A stretch of 64,000 nucleotides of DNA from Candidatus Nitrosotenuis cloacae (GTDB lineage: Archaea; Thermoproteota; Nitrososphaeria; Nitrososphaerales; Nitrosopumilaceae), in contig NZ_CP011097.1 in NCBI RefSeq assembly GCF_000955905.1, positions 287,957 to 351,956 on the forward strand. The letters run 5' to 3'. The notes beneath the pieces were generated by a model, which did not search any database, had not been told where the DNA came from, and was given only the letters and a program-made list of their open reading frames with translations. The position numbers were made by a program, and so were the translations under genes. Of the stretch, positions 24,363 through 33,052 are shown in pieces; the stretch's first letter is position 1, and every line of letters starts with the position of its first letter.

Positions 24363-25316
24363 TTATTTTCCAAACTTGCTCAGCTCTGCCAATAGTGCAG
24401 AAAGCTGAATCTCTGGATTTGCACCAGACAAAATTCTAAAATCGTATTTTGCGATTGTCTCTGATATTTCCACGATGTTTGCCTGCTTTGTTCTATACAT
24501 TGCTTCATTGATGTATTTGAGAAAATCCGATTCCGACATGCCGTAGACTTTGATCAGCTCAATCATCTTGTTTCTGGCATCAAGTATCTTTCCTGCAAGT
24601 GCCATCTTGAGCACCTCATCCACATCCTTGGTCTTTGTCAGTCCGGCAGATGCCTTGACGTTTTCTTCAGTTATTGCACCAAGACTTGCGGTTGCCTGCA
24701 ATAGGTTGATTGCATGTCTTAGGTCGCCTTCGGTATAGTCATAGATTGCCTTGAGGCCTTCTTCGTCTGACTTGATTTTCTCCTTTTTTGCAATCTCTTT
24801 TATCTGCACAATTACGTCTTTTTCGGCAATTCTTGTAAACTTGAATACTGCGCATCTGCTCTGGATTGGCTCTATTATCTTTGAGACATTATTTGCAATG
24901 AGGATAAATCGACATGTCTTTGCGGTGTCCTCTATGATTCTACGCAGGGCAGTCTGAGCATCCGAGGTCATCTCATCGGCTTCATCCAAAATTATTATCT
25001 TAAATGGGATATTACTATCGAGGCCTGCAAATCTGGAGAATTTTTTGACTCGCTCCCTTACCATCCCGATTCCACGCTCATCTGATGCATTTAGCTCAAG
25101 CGTGTATTCCTTCCAACCATCTCCTAGGATTTGCCTGCACAGACAAATCGCAAGTGTTGTCTTGCCAACTCCCGCCGATCCGGAAAACAACAAGTGCGGA
25201 ATCTCTGAGACATTTTTTAATAATGATGTTAGGCTTCCTACGATTTCTTTTTGGTTTACCAGATCCGTTATTTTCTGCGGGCGGTATTTTTCAACCCACA
25301 TTATGGAATCTGTCAT
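24363..25316 (-). CDS. rfcS: replication factor C small subunit
   Basis: A 317-residue AAA+ clamp-loader subunit that, with RfcL (48282-49442), loads the PCNA sliding clamp. Visible are the MWVEKYRPQ box II opening, Walker A FSGSAGVGKTT, Walker B ILDEAD, and the SRC motif IQSRCAVF with the arginine finger. Length is typical and no intein is present. It ends one base past tRNA-Ser and is divergent from gins-mcm. Confidence 0.96.
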   Translation of the reverse strand: MTDSIMWVEKYRPQKITDLVNQKEIVGSLTSLLKNVSEIPHLLFSGSAGVGKTTLAICLCRQILGDGWKEYTLELNASDERGIGMVRERVKKFSRFAGLDSNIPFKIIILDEADEMTSDAQTALRRIIEDTAKTCRFILIANNVSKIIEPIQSRCAVFKFTRIAEKDVIVQIKEIAKKEKIKSDEEGLKAIYDYTEGDLRHAINLLQATASLGAITEENVKASAGLTKTKDVDEVLKMALAGKILDARNKMIELIKVYGMSESDFLKYINEAMYRTKQANIVEISETIAKYDFRILSGANPEIQLSALLAELSKFGK

Positions 25317-25435
25317 TGATAAATCTTGGATTGCATTATTAATAAATCACGCCTGAGGATCAAATGATCAAAGCTATTTGTAAACACTATTGATCGATCG
25401 TATCCATTAAATCCTTGAATCAAGTTTGATAACCA
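25317..25435. promoter_or_regulatory. divergent intergenic region between rfcS and gins-mcm
   Basis: An AT-rich 119-base gap serving two divergent replication units. It holds four GATC tetranucleotides within about 45 bases (25358-25399), including the palindromes GATCGATC and CGATCG, and the inverted repeat CTTGA-A-TCAAG at 25414-25424 just before the GINS start. A TATA-like ATTATTAATAAA at about 25336-25347 faces rfcS. The element function is unknown; no origin-recognition-box match was recognised. Confidence 0.35.
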
Positions 25436-25948
25436 TTGAAAATAAACGAGCTTTTGCAGGTATACACGATAGGTTATGGCGTAGAGGACGTAAAGACTGT
25501 CATAAATCATGACTTTAAGATTAATGTCTCAAATGTTGTAATGACTGGCAAACAAGGTGAGGTCATCAACATGCCGCGCTGGATTGCACAAACTCTCGAA
25601 TCGGAAACACATGCAGAAATTCAAGAACAAGACATGGGAATAGAGCTAACACAATCAATATCAAAAGAAAACTTTCAAGGTGAAGAACTATCACACCTAG
25701 AGCCAGACTTTTACATCAAAGTAAAAGGCTACATGGCAAGGCAATCTGAAAAAGAACGTGACAAACTCGAATCCCTATTGAACACATTAATCCGAAAAAG
25801 ACTTGGCAAGCTAATACCACGTGCAAATTCCATGGAACTGACTGCAGATCTGGCAAAAAAACTATCCATTGAGGAGCGCTCTTTGTATAATGTAATTCAC
25901 AAGCACAGCACCGAGTTCCTAGAACAAATCTTTGGTGATAACAAATGA
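25436..25948 (+). CDS. GINS complex subunit (Gins15/51 type)
   Basis: A 170-residue helical protein directly upstream of mcm and overlapping it by 4 bases, the usual location for an archaeal GINS gene. Central features are the LEPDFYIKVKGYMARQSEKE region and KLIPRANSMELT linker, followed by a small C-terminal domain. GINS joins MCM and Cdc45/GAN in the replicative helicase complex. Sequence conservation in the family is low, so the context carries weight. TTG start. Confidence 0.82.
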   Translation: MKINELLQVYTIGYGVEDVKTVINHDFKINVSNVVMTGKQGEVINMPRWIAQTLESETHAEIQEQDMGIELTQSISKENFQGEELSHLEPDFYIKVKGYMARQSEKERDKLESLLNTLIRKRLGKLIPRANSMELTADLAKKLSIEERSLYNVIHKHSTEFLEQIFGDNK

Positions 25949-28020
25949 CACTAGAAACCCAGTCCAGAAGCGCAACAATTGATCAGGTTCAGCACTTTTT
26001 GTCCTCATTTAAGGACAAGTCTGGCGCGTTCCAGTATGTAGAAGAAATCGACCGAATGATGGCAAAGCAGGCAAAGTTCATCGTAGTTGACTACAACGAC
26101 ATTGTATCCCACAAAGACATTGAGATAAAATTCAACCTAGAGCCCGACGAGATACTGTATGCATTTTCAGGCGCAATCAAAAACATCCTAGAAGAGAGAT
26201 TTCCAGATTATGCAACAAAAATCTCAGATGATATTCGAGTAAGGATTGCAAACTATCCAATTCAGAGAAGCCTCAGACAAATCAATGCCGAAGTAATTGG
26301 CAAGATGACCTCGGTTTCCGGCATGGTGGTGCGCTCCTCTGAGGTAAAACCATTGGCAAAAAACGTGGTATACAAATGTCCAGAAGGCCACACAACTGAG
26401 GTTCCACTGGAGCGAGGCCTCAACATTTACACCCCAAGCAAATGCTCTACTGAAAAATGTGCACACCGTGACATCCGACTAGATCCAGAGCAAAGCAAGT
26501 TCATCGACTTTCAGATAATCCGTCTGCAAGAGCTTCCAGAGGATCTTCCGCCAGGACAGCTTCCTCACTATGTTGATGTGACAATAAAGCAGGACTTGGT
26601 GGATAATGCGCGCCCTGGAGATAGAATAATTCTTACTGGTATAGTTCGAATCGAACAAGAACAAATCACAGGAACTCGAGTCAACAGTGGACTACACCGA
26701 TTAAGAATAGAGGGTAATAACATCGAGTTTTTGGGCGGCCGTGGAGGCAAGAATTCCAGACGATCAGAGCGAGAAGAGATCTCGCCGGAAGAAGAAAAAA
26801 TAATCAAATCACTCGCAAGAAACACCGATGTTTATGAGCGCCTGATAAACTCGTTTGCACCACACATTCAGGGCCATGCGATCATCAAGGAATCCATTTT
26901 ACTGTTGATGGTTGGCGCCATGCAAAGGGTGATGAGCGATGGCACAAAGATCAGAGGAGACATTAACGTATTTCTGGTAGGAGATCCAGGTACTGCAAAA
27001 TCCGAGATGCTCAAGTTTTGTGCAAGACTTGCGCCAAGAGGTCTGTATACATCCGGTAGAGGTTCCACCGCAGCAGGCCTAACTGCAGCCGTGGTTAGGG
27101 ACAAGACCGGAATTATGATGTTAGAGGCAGGTGCCGTGGTCTTGGGCGACCAAGGACTGGTATGCATTGACGAGTTTGACAAGATGAAGCCAGAAGACCG
27201 AAGTGCACTACACGAGGTAATGGAGCAACAGTCAGCAAGTATAGCAAAGGGTGGTATTGTGGCTACCCTAAACGCGAGAACCTCGATTCTAGCTGCGGCA
27301 AACCCAATGTATGGAAAATACGATCCATTCAAAAATATCACAGAAAACGTAGCATTACCAATTCCATTATTGACAAGATTTGATCTCATCTTTGTTGTAA
27401 GAGATATACCATCAAAAGAAAAAGACCGAAACATAGCACAGCACATCATTGGATTGCACAAAAAATCCACAACCGACACTAGATCACTAATCGATCCTGA
27501 TATTTTTACAAAGTATCTGGCATATTGCAAAAAATCGGATCCTACACTGACCTCAGAGGCAGAAGAAAAAATTCTTGATTATTATCTAAAGATGAGAAAT
27601 GTCGAGTCCGAAGAAATGATCACAGTAACCCCAAGACAGCTTGGTGGACTGATAAGACTTGCAACTGCAAGAGCAAGACTGCTCATGAAGGACCAAGTCG
27701 AGGCCGAAGATGCAGAACGTGCGATATTTCTGATTCAAAGCATGCTAGAAGATGCGGGAGTTGATGTCAATACTGGTAAAGTAGACCTTGGAGTGTTGCA
27801 GGGCAGACCCCACAGCGAGGTATCAAAACTGCAACTCTTCATGGACGTCTTAAAATCCCTTGAAGGTGACAGCAAAACACCAGTTGAAGAAAAACTCTTT
27901 GTAAAAGAGCTAACCAAGACTGCCAAGTTTACAGAAGAAGAGGCAAGGAACTTTATTCGAAGAATGCTCCGGGAAGCATCAATTTATGAATCCAAGCCTG
28001 GTCACTATAATCGTGTATGA
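25945..28020 (+). CDS. mcm: replicative DNA helicase MCM
   Basis: A 691-residue AAA+ helicase that unwinds DNA at the fork as a hexamer. An N-terminal domain contains a zinc-binding region (YKCPEGH ... CSTEKCAHRD) and the beta-hairpin. The AAA+ core has Walker A GDPGTAKS at 346-353, Walker B VCIDEFDKM (about 406-414), sensor 1 ILAAANP, and the arginine finger in LLTRFDLIF. A winged helix ends the protein. No intein. It overlaps GINS and Hel308 by four bases each, so the three are translationally coupled. Confidence 0.97.
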   Translation: MTLETQSRSATIDQVQHFLSSFKDKSGAFQYVEEIDRMMAKQAKFIVVDYNDIVSHKDIEIKFNLEPDEILYAFSGAIKNILEERFPDYATKISDDIRVRIANYPIQRSLRQINAEVIGKMTSVSGMVVRSSEVKPLAKNVVYKCPEGHTTEVPLERGLNIYTPSKCSTEKCAHRDIRLDPEQSKFIDFQIIRLQELPEDLPPGQLPHYVDVTIKQDLVDNARPGDRIILTGIVRIEQEQITGTRVNSGLHRLRIEGNNIEFLGGRGGKNSRRSEREEISPEEEKIIKSLARNTDVYERLINSFAPHIQGHAIIKESILLLMVGAMQRVMSDGTKIRGDINVFLVGDPGTAKSEMLKFCARLAPRGLYTSGRGSTAAGLTAAVVRDKTGIMMLEAGAVVLGDQGLVCIDEFDKMKPEDRSALHEVMEQQSASIAKGGIVATLNARTSILAAANPMYGKYDPFKNITENVALPIPLLTRFDLIFVVRDIPSKEKDRNIAQHIIGLHKKSTTDTRSLIDPDIFTKYLAYCKKSDPTLTSEAEEKILDYYLKMRNVESEEMITVTPRQLGGLIRLATARARLLMKDQVEAEDAERAIFLIQSMLEDAGVDVNTGKVDLGVLQGRPHSEVSKLQLFMDVLKSLEGDSKTPVEEKLFVKELTKTAKFTEEEARNFIRRMLREASIYESKPGHYNRV

Positions 28021-30143
28021 AAATAGCGGACCTTGAACTACCAATTTCTGCACAAGATCTTTTAGCTGAGCAAAACATAACAAAACTCTATCCTCCACAG
28101 GCAGATGCAGTAAAGGCAGGGCTCTTGGAGGGGCAAAACATTCTGGTTGCAGCCCCTACCGCTAGCGGAAAAACACTCGTTGCGATGCTTGCAATGATGC
28201 GATTTTTGAGCACAAAACAAGGCAAAGTAGTCTATCTGACACCACTTCGAGCGCTTGCTGCGGAAAAGTTCTCTGAATTCAAAAAGATGGAAAAAATCGA
28301 CCTTGGAAGAAAGATCAAGGCCGCAATCTCAACTGGCGACTTTGACTCAGTAGACAAGGAATCTGAAAGTGCAGACATTGTTGTTTTGACCAATGAAAAG
28401 ATGGATTCCATAATCCGGCATGGGGTGGACTGGATTGATAAAATTGGCCTAGTGATAGCAGACGAGGTTCACCTGATCGGCGATAAGGATCGTGGTCCTA
28501 CACTTGAAGTTATTCTAACAAAACTAAAGGAGCTTGAATCAAAGCCACAAATTGTAGGTCTGTCTGCAACCATAACAAATTCTGATCAACTCTCAGAATG
28601 GCTTGGCTGCAAGTTAGTATTGAGTGATTGGAGACCGGTTCCACTAACCGAGGGAGTCTTTGATGGCGGATCTGTTTTGTGGAACAATGGTGACTCCAAT
28701 GAAATCGAGTCCAGCATACGTGGCCCGCCAATAGATCTGTGCCTTGATACAATAAAAAATGGAGGCCAATCATTGGTCTTTGCAGAAACAAGGACACGAT
28801 CCGCATCGCTTGCTGCAAAGGGATCTGATGCAGTATTAAAATTTCTGACAGATTCTGAGAAAAAATACCTAGAGGAAATATCACAAAAAATCCTAGACAA
28901 CAACGAGCATACTGATCTGATAAAAACACTGTCCACACTATTAAAAAAAGGAGTTGGGTTTCATCATGCGGGCCTAAACCAAAACTGCCGAGAAATAATA
29001 GAAACGGAATTCAGAAATGGTAAGATCAAGCTCTTGGCATCAACACCGACTCTAGCAGCAGGAGTGAATCTTCCTGCAAGACGCGTTGTCATATCGAGCA
29101 TTGCAAGGTATGATGTAAAGGAAGGCACAAACAAGCCAATTAGCATTCTAGAATACAAGCAGCTTTGCGGAAGGGCTGGAAGGCCGCAATATGACAAGTT
29201 TGGTGAGGCAATAATCGTTGGTAATTCAAATGCCTCAGACCTCATAGAGTATTACATCAATGGAACACCAGAGCCGATCGAATCCCAGCTTACAGATGAC
29301 AAGGCACTGCGAATACACATACTGAGTCATGTGGTGTCAAATCCAGGAATAAAAGATGAGCAGATCTTTGAGTTTTTCCAAAAAACCTTGGCAGGACTGC
29401 AAACAAGAAAAAACACACTAAAATTCTCAATAGAGATTGCAAAAAAATTCCTAATCCGAGAGAATCTCATCGTACAAAAAGCAGAAAGATTTGCAGCGAC
29501 AGAGTTTGGCAAAAAAGTATCAATGCTGTATATCGACCCAATCACTGCGATTTACTTTAAGCGAGGCCTAGAAGCAGTTTCTGAAAATAAAAGACACACG
29601 TTAGGATTTTTACATCTTGTCTCAAGTTGTGAGGAGTTTTTCCCCAAGTTTTCCCTTCGAAACAAGGACTATGAGACGCTTGGGACACTAATTGAGAACA
29701 AATCGTCTGAGCTGATTGAATCCATATCGGAATATGATTGCTCAAGGAGTCTTTTGGCACTACATTCTTGGATATCTGAATCATCGGAAATCCATCTTTC
29801 TGATAACCTTGGAATCGAATCAGGGGATATGCACCGAATGGCAGATACTGCTGACTGGCTTGTGTACTGTTTGTATGAGCTTGCAAAACTCGTCGATAGG
29901 GCAGATCTACTAGAGGAGCTTGACACCATACGCAAAAGAATCGCATATGGAATCAAAGAAGAGCTAGTGGAATTGGTCAAAGTTCGCGGAATTGGGCGTG
30001 TGCGTGCAAGAAAACTGTACGATCATGGAATCAAGACAATCGAGGATCTGCATACAATCCCAATCAACAAGCTGGCAGAGATTGATAAAATCGGCCCAAC
30101 CATTGCAGATAATATTAAATCCCAACTCAAAAAAGTGAGATAA
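28017..30143 (+). CDS. hel308: DNA repair helicase Hel308
   Basis: A 708-residue superfamily 2 helicase (Hjm) acting on stalled forks. The Q-motif-like KLYPPQADAV precedes Walker A APTASGKT (about 46-53), the DExH box ADEVHLIGD (about 147-155), GLSATI, and motif VI QLCGRAGRPQ. A winged helix, a ratchet domain and a C-terminal helix-hairpin-helix (VRGIGRVRARKLYDHGI) follow. It overlaps mcm by 4 bases and the next gene begins directly after its stop. Confidence 0.95.
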   Translation: MKIADLELPISAQDLLAEQNITKLYPPQADAVKAGLLEGQNILVAAPTASGKTLVAMLAMMRFLSTKQGKVVYLTPLRALAAEKFSEFKKMEKIDLGRKIKAAISTGDFDSVDKESESADIVVLTNEKMDSIIRHGVDWIDKIGLVIADEVHLIGDKDRGPTLEVILTKLKELESKPQIVGLSATITNSDQLSEWLGCKLVLSDWRPVPLTEGVFDGGSVLWNNGDSNEIESSIRGPPIDLCLDTIKNGGQSLVFAETRTRSASLAAKGSDAVLKFLTDSEKKYLEEISQKILDNNEHTDLIKTLSTLLKKGVGFHHAGLNQNCREIIETEFRNGKIKLLASTPTLAAGVNLPARRVVISSIARYDVKEGTNKPISILEYKQLCGRAGRPQYDKFGEAIIVGNSNASDLIEYYINGTPEPIESQLTDDKALRIHILSHVVSNPGIKDEQIFEFFQKTLAGLQTRKNTLKFSIEIAKKFLIRENLIVQKAERFAATEFGKKVSMLYIDPITAIYFKRGLEAVSENKRHTLGFLHLVSSCEEFFPKFSLRNKDYETLGTLIENKSSELIESISEYDCSRSLLALHSWISESSEIHLSDNLGIESGDMHRMADTADWLVYCLYELAKLVDRADLLEELDTIRKRIAYGIKEELVELVKVRGIGRVRARKLYDHGIKTIEDLHTIPINKLAEIDKIGPTIADNIKSQLKKVR

Positions 30144-31157
30144 TTGCAAGACTATATCATTGCAGGGCTGGTTTCATCGGCAATTGCGTTCTTTGTTGTT
30201 TTTGGCCTAGTCCCACCACTGATAAAATCCCTGAGTAAAAAAAATTGGGCAGTAAAAGACGTAAACCGAATAGGTGGTGCAATGGTCCCAAGGCCTGGCG
30301 GTCCTGTAATTCTTGCCGGAATAATCATATCTGAGATATCTCTCTATTTTCTTTTGCCACAACAAATCAACACAAGAGGGCTTGCTGCGCTTTTGATTAC
30401 TACATCGATTGCATTTGTTGTCGGCTTTATCGATGATAGAAGAGTAATGAGTGGGTGGTTCAAGCCGCTTGCCTTGGTGGGTGCAGCAATACCAATCGTA
30501 GCTCTTGGCGCATACGAGCCAAATCTAGCATTCCCGTTATTTGGCGAGGTGAAAATTCCCGCATTATATCTAGGATTGATACTATTCATGATTCCAATTA
30601 CAGGAAACACGATTAACTCCATTGATGTGATGAATGGGATTGCAAGTGGATTCATGATGATCGCATCTTTTTCTCTTGCAATTGTTTTGTTTATTTTGCA
30701 AAATTACACCGTTGCGATAATGACGCTGCCCATTGCGTTTGCATCGCTTGCGTTTTATCGATACCACAAGTTTCCGGCCAGAATATTTCCAGGTGACTCT
30801 GGGGCGTTAGTCCTTGGAGCGGCATATGGGGCAATTGCGATAATTGGACGCGTCGAGGTGATTGCAGCAATTGCACTCTTGCCGGCAATAATCAACTCGT
30901 TTTTGTTCCTGTCCAGCGTAAAGAGAATCGTTGAGCACAGGCAGGTCAAGGGACCTACCACACATACCGATGATCATAAAATCACTACAACCAAGGAATC
31001 CGATGCACCAATCACACTGGTGAGGCTAATTGTTGCAAGCAAGCCGCTTACCGAAAAACAGATTGGCTTTACCATATTCAAGCTGGCAATATTCTCAGGA
31101 ATTCTAGCAATCATTACTGCCATTATTTCAGGAGTGCAAATTTGGCCCAGCTCTTGA
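30144..31157 (+). CDS. polyprenyl-phosphate HexNAc-1-phosphate transferase (GT4 / MraY-Alg7 family)
   Basis: A 337-residue integral membrane enzyme with about ten helices. Family motifs are KDVNRIGGAMVPRPGGPV, the DD pair in FVVGFIDDRR, NSIDVMNG, and FPGDSGALVLG, followed by the cytoplasmic loop with His residues (PTTHTDDH). It probably transfers GlcNAc-1-phosphate from UDP-GlcNAc to dolichyl phosphate, the first step of archaeal N-glycosylation (AglH-like), but the sugar is not certain. TTG start directly after the hel308 stop. It overlaps the next gene by 16 bases. Confidence 0.9.
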   Translation: MQDYIIAGLVSSAIAFFVVFGLVPPLIKSLSKKNWAVKDVNRIGGAMVPRPGGPVILAGIIISEISLYFLLPQQINTRGLAALLITTSIAFVVGFIDDRRVMSGWFKPLALVGAAIPIVALGAYEPNLAFPLFGEVKIPALYLGLILFMIPITGNTINSIDVMNGIASGFMMIASFSLAIVLFILQNYTVAIMTLPIAFASLAFYRYHKFPARIFPGDSGALVLGAAYGAIAIIGRVEVIAAIALLPAIINSFLFLSSVKRIVEHRQVKGPTTHTDDHKITTTKESDAPITLVRLIVASKPLTEKQIGFTIFKLAIFSGILAIITAIISGVQIWPSS

Positions 31158-31378
31158 TTTTTGCATTCATTGGAATAATGTGGGTACTGATCCTTGCAGG
31201 TGGTGGGATACTAGTAACACTAGTCTCAAAAATCTCAGTTTCTGGATATGGCGATCATCTGGACTTTTTCATTGCATCTATAATCAAGGCAGCGATTGCT
31301 TTGGTATTGGTGGTGTTCTGGGTTTTGGTTCTAACTAAACTGAAAAACAAGATATTTCAAAAACAGATCAGGGCCTAA
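31142..31378 (+). CDS. small two-helix membrane protein
   Basis: A 78-residue protein with two hydrophobic segments (about 4-30 and 43-66) and a short Lys-rich C-terminus. It begins with TTG inside the preceding glycosyltransferase gene and so probably is translationally coupled. No family is recognised. It may be a partner of the GlcNAc-phosphate transferase. Its last four bases overlap the convergent acetyltransferase gene. Confidence 0.6.
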   Translation: MAQLLIFAFIGIMWVLILAGGGILVTLVSKISVSGYGDHLDFFIASIIKAAIALVLVVFWVLVLTKLKNKIFQKQIRA

Positions 31379-31848
31379 GACTTCCATTTTGCCTGTTTTT
31401 TGTCATACTCTGATCTGGTGTATTTTACTTTGGCAGGAACGCCAATTACCACCATGTCATCTGGAACGTCCTTTGTTACGACTGCTCCCATCGCAACAAC
31501 ACTGTTTTTCCCAACTGTTACTCCTGCCTTTATGACTGCACGAGATCCAATGATGGCTCCATCCTTTATGGTGACTCCAATCATTTTCTGACTTGGCGGA
31601 TATGGATCATTTGTTAGGGAAACCGATGGGCCAATGAAGACATTTTTACCAATTCTTGAAAGCGGTGGGATGTAGACAAGCCCCTCTATCATGGTGTTCT
31701 CACCAATCTCAACATTATAGTCAATGTGTGAAAGTGAGCCTATCTTTACATTATCACCAAGCGTGGTGTTGTCTCCAACATATGCAAAATGCCAAATCTT
31801 GACATTTTTGCCAATTTTTGCCTTTTCTGATACGAAATTGGTTACCAA
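31375..31848 (-). CDS. left-handed beta-helix acyltransferase (WbpD/PglD-like)
   Basis: A 157-residue hexapeptide-repeat protein. Repeats such as AKIGKNVKIWHFAYVGDNTT, LGDNVKIGS and VTVGKNSVVAMGAVVTKD form the left-handed helix, with the conserved loop PYPPSQ. The profile is like UDP-sugar N-acetyltransferases (UDP-2-acetamido-3-amino-glucuronate N-acetyltransferase). It follows one base after the Trm112-like gene, with a Gfo/Idh dehydrogenase upstream that is often its pathway partner. TTG start. Confidence 0.8.
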   Translation of the reverse strand: MVTNFVSEKAKIGKNVKIWHFAYVGDNTTLGDNVKIGSLSHIDYNVEIGENTMIEGLVYIPPLSRIGKNVFIGPSVSLTNDPYPPSQKMIGVTIKDGAIIGSRAVIKAGVTVGKNSVVAMGAVVTKDVPDDMVVIGVPAKVKYTRSEYDKKQAKWKS

Positions 31849-31849
31849 A

Positions 31850-32119
31850 CTACAGATGCCATGGATTTGCGTCTTTAATTATTTTCTGGGGCAGTGTTTT
31901 ATTGTTCTTCTCCAAAAATGCAATGTCCTGCTTTTTGTCTCGCAGCTCATCCGGCAGCATTATTGGAATCTCTTCTATAATGGGATAGAATCTGGAGCAT
32001 TTTGAGCAAAACAGAGCACCCTCCAAAACTACCTCTTGTTTTGATTGCGTTTCGTATAATTCCAAAGGAAATTGCTTGTCAATTGGACATACGAGCATGT
32101 CCATCATTTTTTTGTTCAT
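31850..32119 (-). CDS. Trm112-like zinc-ribbon protein
   Basis: An 89-residue protein beginning MNKKMMDMLVCPIDKQFPLEL with Cys pairs CPID and CSKCSRFYPI, then EEIPIMLPDEL, the characteristic Trm112/YcaR pattern. Trm112 activates several methyltransferases (tRNA, rRNA and release-factor modifying). It is embedded between sugar-modifying genes and overlaps the dehydrogenase by 4 bases, which is not an obvious place for a translation partner, so a special role is possible. Confidence 0.82.
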   Translation of the reverse strand: MNKKMMDMLVCPIDKQFPLELYETQSKQEVVLEGALFCSKCSRFYPIIEEIPIMLPDELRDKKQDIAFLEKNNKTLPQKIIKDANPWHL

Positions 32120-33051
32120 TTTAGATCTAGGTAGATTGGAACTCCTTTTTGGCTAGATAATAATGCTGCTTCTGCTATTTTTGTTACATTTACTGCCTCT
32201 TCTGCCCGTACCCTTGGTGTGGTCTTTGATTTTACCGCATCTAAGAATGCCTTGATCTCTACTGTGAGTGGTTCTTGTTTTTCTTTTCTTGGTATTTCAG
32301 AGCCTTGGTCTTTTTCAATTTTGACTTCTTGTGTTACAAAATCCCCAGAGATTATCCCATCTGTACACACTGCATTAAAGTGCCTCACTCGGGATGGTGT
32401 TATCCAGTTTGATGATATCACTGCTACCTTGTTGTCTTTAAAGCCGAGCATGATTGTCGCAAAGTCTTCATGGTCATGTCTTATTTTGCCAGACCTTGCA
32501 AACACTACCTGAGGAGTATCATCAAAGAGCCACATTGCAGTATCAATGTCGTGAACAGATGTGTCATAAATGATTCCGACATCTTTGATGTGAAGTGGCA
32601 TTCTGTTTTCTCGGTGAAATTCTAACATGATGAGCTCACCGTATTTTTTTGATCTTACAAATTCCTTTACTGTTTCAACTGCTGGATTGAATCGCTCAAT
32701 ATAGCCACATGTTAGTATGACATCATTTTTTTTGGCAAGCTCTGATAGTTTGAGTCCCTCGTCAGATTTGTAAGTCATTGGCTTTTCCACAAATACTGAT
32801 TTTTTTCTCTGGATTATTTTTGTGGCAATATCAAAATGAGTAATTGTTGGTGTGCAAACAAAGACTGCGTCAATTTCCTCAGAATCCAACATCGTATCAA
32901 GTGAAGTGTAGTGGTTTACTCCGTATTTTTGCGCAGTCTCTTTTGCTCTGACTTGGTCTGCATCACAGACTGCAACCAGTGCTCCAAGCTGGGATAAGAC
33001 TCTGGCGTGGTTTTTGCCCCACCCACCGACTCCTATTTGTGCTACTTTCAA
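32116..33051 (-). CDS. Gfo/Idh/MocA-family NAD(P)-dependent dehydrogenase
   Basis: A 311-residue oxidoreductase with the Rossmann motif QIGVGGWGKNHAR, the catalytic Lys in VFVEKPMT (about 96-103), and the His-Asp region TSVHDIDTAMW. In this family these residues oxidise sugar substrates. The linked LbH acetyltransferase suggests a UDP-sugar dehydrogenase of the WbpB type, probably for cell-surface glycans; substrate is not shown by sequence. TTG start, one base after the aminotransferase stop. Confidence 0.87.
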   Translation of the reverse strand: MKVAQIGVGGWGKNHARVLSQLGALVAVCDADQVRAKETAQKYGVNHYTSLDTMLDSEEIDAVFVCTPTITHFDIATKIIQRKKSVFVEKPMTYKSDEGLKLSELAKKNDVILTCGYIERFNPAVETVKEFVRSKKYGELIMLEFHRENRMPLHIKDVGIIYDTSVHDIDTAMWLFDDTPQVVFARSGKIRHDHEDFATIMLGFKDNKVAVISSNWITPSRVRHFNAVCTDGIISGDFVTQEVKIEKDQGSEIPRKEKQEPLTVEIKAFLDAVKSKTTPRVRAEEAVNVTKIAEAALLSSQKGVPIYLDLK

Positions 33052-33052
33052 G

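Noticed and set aside
25317..25435. Replication origin between rfcS and gins
   Set aside because: No cdc6/orc1 gene is adjacent and no origin-recognition-box pattern was seen; the repeats are short.
26868..27530. A 220-codon reverse open frame inside mcm
   Set aside because: Antisense to the AAA+ core of MCM, with no family motif or promoter.
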